DNA from: Actinomycetes bacterium
Lineage (GTDB): Bacteria > Actinomycetota > Actinomycetes > Mycobacteriales > Micromonosporaceae
NCBI GenBank assembly: GCA_023437285.1
Contig: JAEZGP010000580.1
Location: 1-7,316 of the forward strand
Reading direction: 5' to 3'
Length of the DNA stretch: 7,316 nucleotides
Below the pieces are notes generated by a model. It had not been told where the DNA came from. It saw nothing but the letters and a program-made list of their open reading frames with translations, and did no database searches. Shown one piece after another: positions 5,412 through 7,316 of the stretch. The translations under genes were made by a program, and so were the position numbers. Numbering within the stretch: position 1 is the stretch's first letter; each line of letters starts with the position of its first letter.

Positions 5412-5846
5412 GTGATCCCGCACGTCGCCCGCTTCGCCGATCTGACGCCGACGGCGCTGTACAACATCCTGCGCCTGCGCGTCGACGTGTTCATCGTCGA
5501 GCAGGAATGCGCCTATCCCGACCTCGACGGGCTCGACCTGCTGGAGACCACCCGGCACCTGTGGTTCGCCCCGCCGGACGAACCCGACCGGCCGGCGGCG
5601 TACCTGCGGCTGATGTCCGGCCCCGACGGCGACCGGATCGGCCGGGTGTGCACGGCCGCGACGGCGCGCGGGGCCGGGCTGGCCGGCCGGCTCATGGCCG
5701 CCGCGCTCGACCTCGCGACCCCGCCGGTACGGCTCAACGCGCAGGCGTACCTAACCGGGTTCTACGAGCGGTACGGCTTTATCGCCGACGGCCCGGAGTT
5801 CCTCGACGACGGCATCCCGCACGTGCCGATGCTACGGAAGGCTTGA
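5412..5846 (+). CDS. elaA: ElaA-type GNAT N-acetyltransferase
   Basis: A single-domain GCN5-related acetyltransferase of 144 residues, close in order of motifs to E. coli ElaA. It opens with [20 protein letters not shown] (16-35), as in ElaA (LRxxVFVVEQ), then DLDGLDLL and RHLW (48-51). The acetyl-CoA loop is [11 protein letters not shown] (85-95), the Q/RxxGxA type. The C-terminal part has [16 protein letters not shown] (108-123), then DDGIPHVPM (132-140), the ElaA hallmark ending. The acceptor substrate of ElaA proteins is not established. The start is GTG 5412: it puts the conserved domain at the normal distance and has a TANNNT box 6 nt upstream, while the frame further upstream runs through the Cys-rich gene and aroA in the wrong reading. 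The 3' end overlaps hemQ by 15 bp, tail to tail. Confidence 0.92.
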   Translation: MIPHVARFADLTPTALYNILRLRVDVFIVEQECAYPDLDGLDLLETTRHLWFAPPDEPDRPAAYLRLMSGPDGDRIGRVCTAATARGAGLAGRLMAAALDLATPPVRLNAQAYLTGFYERYGFIADGPEFLDDGIPHVPMLRKA

Positions 5847-6539
5847 CACGATCTCCCGCACCGTGCGGCGGCGGCCCGTGTAGAACGGGGTCTCCTCGCG
5901 CACGTGTCGCCGGGCCCCCGAGGCCCGCAGGTCACGCATCAGGTCCACGATGCGGTGCAGGTCGTCGGCCTCGAACGCGAGCATCCACTCGTAGTCGCCC
6001 AACGCGAACGACGCCACCGTGTTGGCGCGCACGTCCGCGTACCCCCGGGCCATGCGGCCGTGCTCGGCCAGCAGCTCGCGGCGCTGCGCGTCCGGCAACA
6101 GATACCACTCGTACGAGCGCACGAACGGGTACACGCACAGGTACGCCCGGGGGTCCTCGCCGGCCAGGAACGCCGGCACGTGGCTCTTGTTGAACTCGGC
6201 CGGCCGGTGCAGGGCCAGCTGCGACCACACCGGCGCCAGGTGCGTGCCGAGCTTCGTGCGGCGCAGCAGCCCGTACGCGTCCTGCAGCGCGTCGGCGCTC
6301 GGCGCGTGCCACCAGACCATCAGGTCCGCGTCGGCACGCAGGCCGGCCACGTCGTACGTGCCGCGCACCACCACGTCGTCCTTGGCCAGGGTGGCGAACA
6401 GGTCCTCCACCTCGCCGGCCAGGTCGTCGCGCAGCGCCGCACCCAGGGGGGTGACCGCCTTGAACACCGACCACATGGTGTACCGGATGCTGGCGTTCAG
6501 CTCGCGCAACCGCGCGGCGTTGGTCTGCTCGTCGCTCAT
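5832..6539 (-). CDS. hemQ: Coproheme decarboxylase HemQ/ChdC
   Basis: ChdC removes two propionate carboxyls from coproheme III to make heme b, using hydrogen peroxide, the last step of the coproporphyrin-dependent pathway of actinobacteria and Firmicutes. The 235-residue frame has a ferredoxin-like (chlorite dismutase) fold signature. Its key residues lie at constant +2 offsets from the Corynebacterium enzyme as I recall it: distal H120, catalytic Y137 in [11 protein letters not shown]145, and proximal heme ligand H160 in [10 protein letters not shown]. These spacings (17 and 23 residues) support a working enzyme. The end motif is [10 protein letters not shown] (216-225). The start at 6539 has a perfect GGAGG with 5-nt spacing, and its ATGA overlaps the hemY stop, so translation is probably coupled. 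The 3' end overlaps elaA by 15 bp with no terminator seen between them. Once misnamed chlorite dismutase. Confidence 0.96.
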   Translation of the reverse strand: MSDEQTNAARLRELNASIRYTMWSVFKAVTPLGAALRDDLAGEVEDLFATLAKDDVVVRGTYDVAGLRADADLMVWWHAPSADALQDAYGLLRRTKLGTHLAPVWSQLALHRPAEFNKSHVPAFLAGEDPRAYLCVYPFVRSYEWYLLPDAQRRELLAEHGRMARGYADVRANTVASFALGDYEWMLAFEADDLHRIVDLMRDLRASGARRHVREETPFYTGRRRTVREIVSSLP

Positions 6540-7316
6540 GTCGTCCTCCGGTCCGGCGCCGCGCTCACGTACGCGGACGATTGTGCCAAGTCGGCCCAGA
6601 CCCGCTCGGCGGCGGCCTGCCCGGACGTGACGCAGGCCGGAATGCCCACCCCGTCGACGGCCGCCCCGGCGATCGCCAGCCCGGCCGGCAACCCCGCCCG
6701 CGCCGCCGCGACCTGGTCCAGGTGCCCCGGCGCGTACTGCGGCAGGGCGCCGCCCCACCGCGCCACCAGCGCCTCCACCGGGTCCGGCAGCGCATGGCCC
6801 ACGAGGTCGGCCAGCTCGCGGCAGACCAGCCGGACAAGGTCCTCATCGGTGGCCTGGAGCACCGACGTGTCGCCGTAGCGGCCCAGCGACGCGCGCACCA
6901 GCACCGTCCCGTCGCCGCGCCGCAGGTGGGCCCACTTGGTGGTGAAGAACGTCGCCGCCTTCACCGCGTACCCCTGGTCGGCCGGGACGAGGAACCCCGA
7001 CAGGTCGGGCAGCGGCGTGCCGGCCGGCAGGGCGAGCGACACCAGCGCGATGCTCGCGTAGTCCAGCCCGCCCAGCGCGTCCGCGGCCCCCGGCGCCACC
7101 GTCTCCAGCAGCCGCGCCGCGGGCTTCGCGGGCACGGCCAGCACGACGGCGTCCGCGTCCAGGTACTCGGGGTCGCGGGTCGCGCCGATCGTCAGCCGCC
7201 ACCGCCCGCCCGAACGGGCGAGTTCACGCACGGGCAGCCCGGTGCGCACCGTCGCCCGCGCCAGCGCCGCCACGCCGTCAACCAGCCGGGACAGGCCGCC
7301 TTCCACGGTGGTGAAC
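6536..7316 (-). CDS. hemY: Coproporphyrinogen III oxidase HemY/CgoX, C-terminal part (runs off right edge)
   Basis: A FAD enzyme that oxidises coproporphyrinogen III to coproporphyrin III; beside hemQ this, rather than protoporphyrinogen oxidation, is the expected reaction. About 259 residues are visible, a bit over half of a usual 460-480. The N-terminal FAD dinucleotide motif lies outside the window. Visible marks: [17 protein letters not shown], the family's substrate-domain entry; [11 protein letters not shown] (FAD-domain strand); [20 protein letters not shown]; and the C-terminal FAD motif [24 protein letters not shown]. The frame enters from the edge with no start visible. Its TGA (6536-6538) overlaps the hemQ ATG. 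The extra tail [14 protein letters not shown] after the last helix is not a known motif. The upstream gene (often hemE in actinobacteria) is not visible here. Confidence 0.95.
   Translation of the reverse strand, partial: FTTVEGGLSRLVDGVAALARATVRTGLPVRELARSGGRWRLTIGATRDPEYLDADAVVLAVPAKPAARLLETVAPGAADALGGLDYASIALVSLALPAGTPLPDLSGFLVPADQGYAVKAATFFTTKWAHLRRGDGTVLVRASLGRYGDTSVLQATDEDLVRLVCRELADLVGHALPDPVEALVARWGGALPQYAPGHLDQVAAARAGLPAGLAIAGAAVDGVGIPACVTSGQAAAERVWADLAQSSAYVSAAPDRRTT
6545..6549 (-). promoter_or_regulatory. Ribosome binding site of hemQ inside hemY
   Basis: Minus-strand GGAGG lies 5 nt before the hemQ ATG, within the last codons of hemY. It fixes the hemQ start at 6539, against a frame that stays open upstream to 6758, and allows efficient restart after hemY translation. 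Confidence 0.8.

Noticed and set aside
6540..6758. Upstream extension of the hemQ frame inside hemY.
   Set aside because: GGAGG 5 nt before 6539 and the normal ChdC length fix the start; the extension is hemY read in another frame.

Overview
The window is a high-GC actinobacterial chromosome segment, on the order of 70% GC with dense G/C third positions. A HemQ/ChdC-type coproheme decarboxylase beside an HemY/CgoX-type oxidase places it in Actinomycetota. Gene style (leaderless starts, MsrB and ABC family variants) would suit Micromonosporaceae or Streptomyces-like bacteria, but the genus is inference. I see no tRNA, rRNA, CRISPR array, insertion sequence or phage gene.

Layout. Positions 1-359 (-) hold the N-terminal part of a secreted protein of unknown family that runs off the left edge. 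Divergent from it is msrB (543-956, +), a zinc-type methionine-R-sulfoxide reductase. It converges on a TetR-family regulator (975-1562, -). The regulator is divergent from a one-chain ABC exporter (1613-3400, +). The short gap between them holds a perfect 7+4+7 dyad, a good candidate for the regulator's operator. A hairpin at 3402-3421 ends this block. On the minus strand follow a 61-residue two-helix membrane protein (3501-3686) and, upstream of it, an EPSP synthase, aroA (3714-4961). Divergent from aroA is a small Cys-rich, probably metal-binding protein (5122-5385, +), then an ElaA-type acetyltransferase (5412-5846, +). The last block is the minus-strand heme pair: hemQ/chdC (5832-6539), and the C-terminal half of hemY/cgoX (6536-7316), which enters from the right edge.

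How the genes work together. hemY and hemQ overlap by ATGA and catalyse consecutive late steps of the coproporphyrin-dependent heme route. TetR and the ABC exporter form a regulator-exporter pair. aroA and the small membrane protein are probably co-transcribed. The rest look like independent housekeeping or stress genes (MsrB repair, metal binding, acetylation).

Most interesting signals. (1) Four genes (msrB, tetR, elaA, aroA) have a TANNNT box 6 or 7 nt before the start codon, the hallmark of leaderless transcripts. (2) The leader of the small Cys-rich gene carries a long imperfect stem-loop directly followed by a small hairpin that buries its Shine-Dalgarno sequence, which could be a translational regulator. 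(3) The dyad in the tetR-ABC gap suggests the ABC start should move to 1634. (4) AroA has an unusual substrate loop. (5) elaA and hemQ overlap tail to tail by 15 bp. No obviously novel multi-gene system is present.
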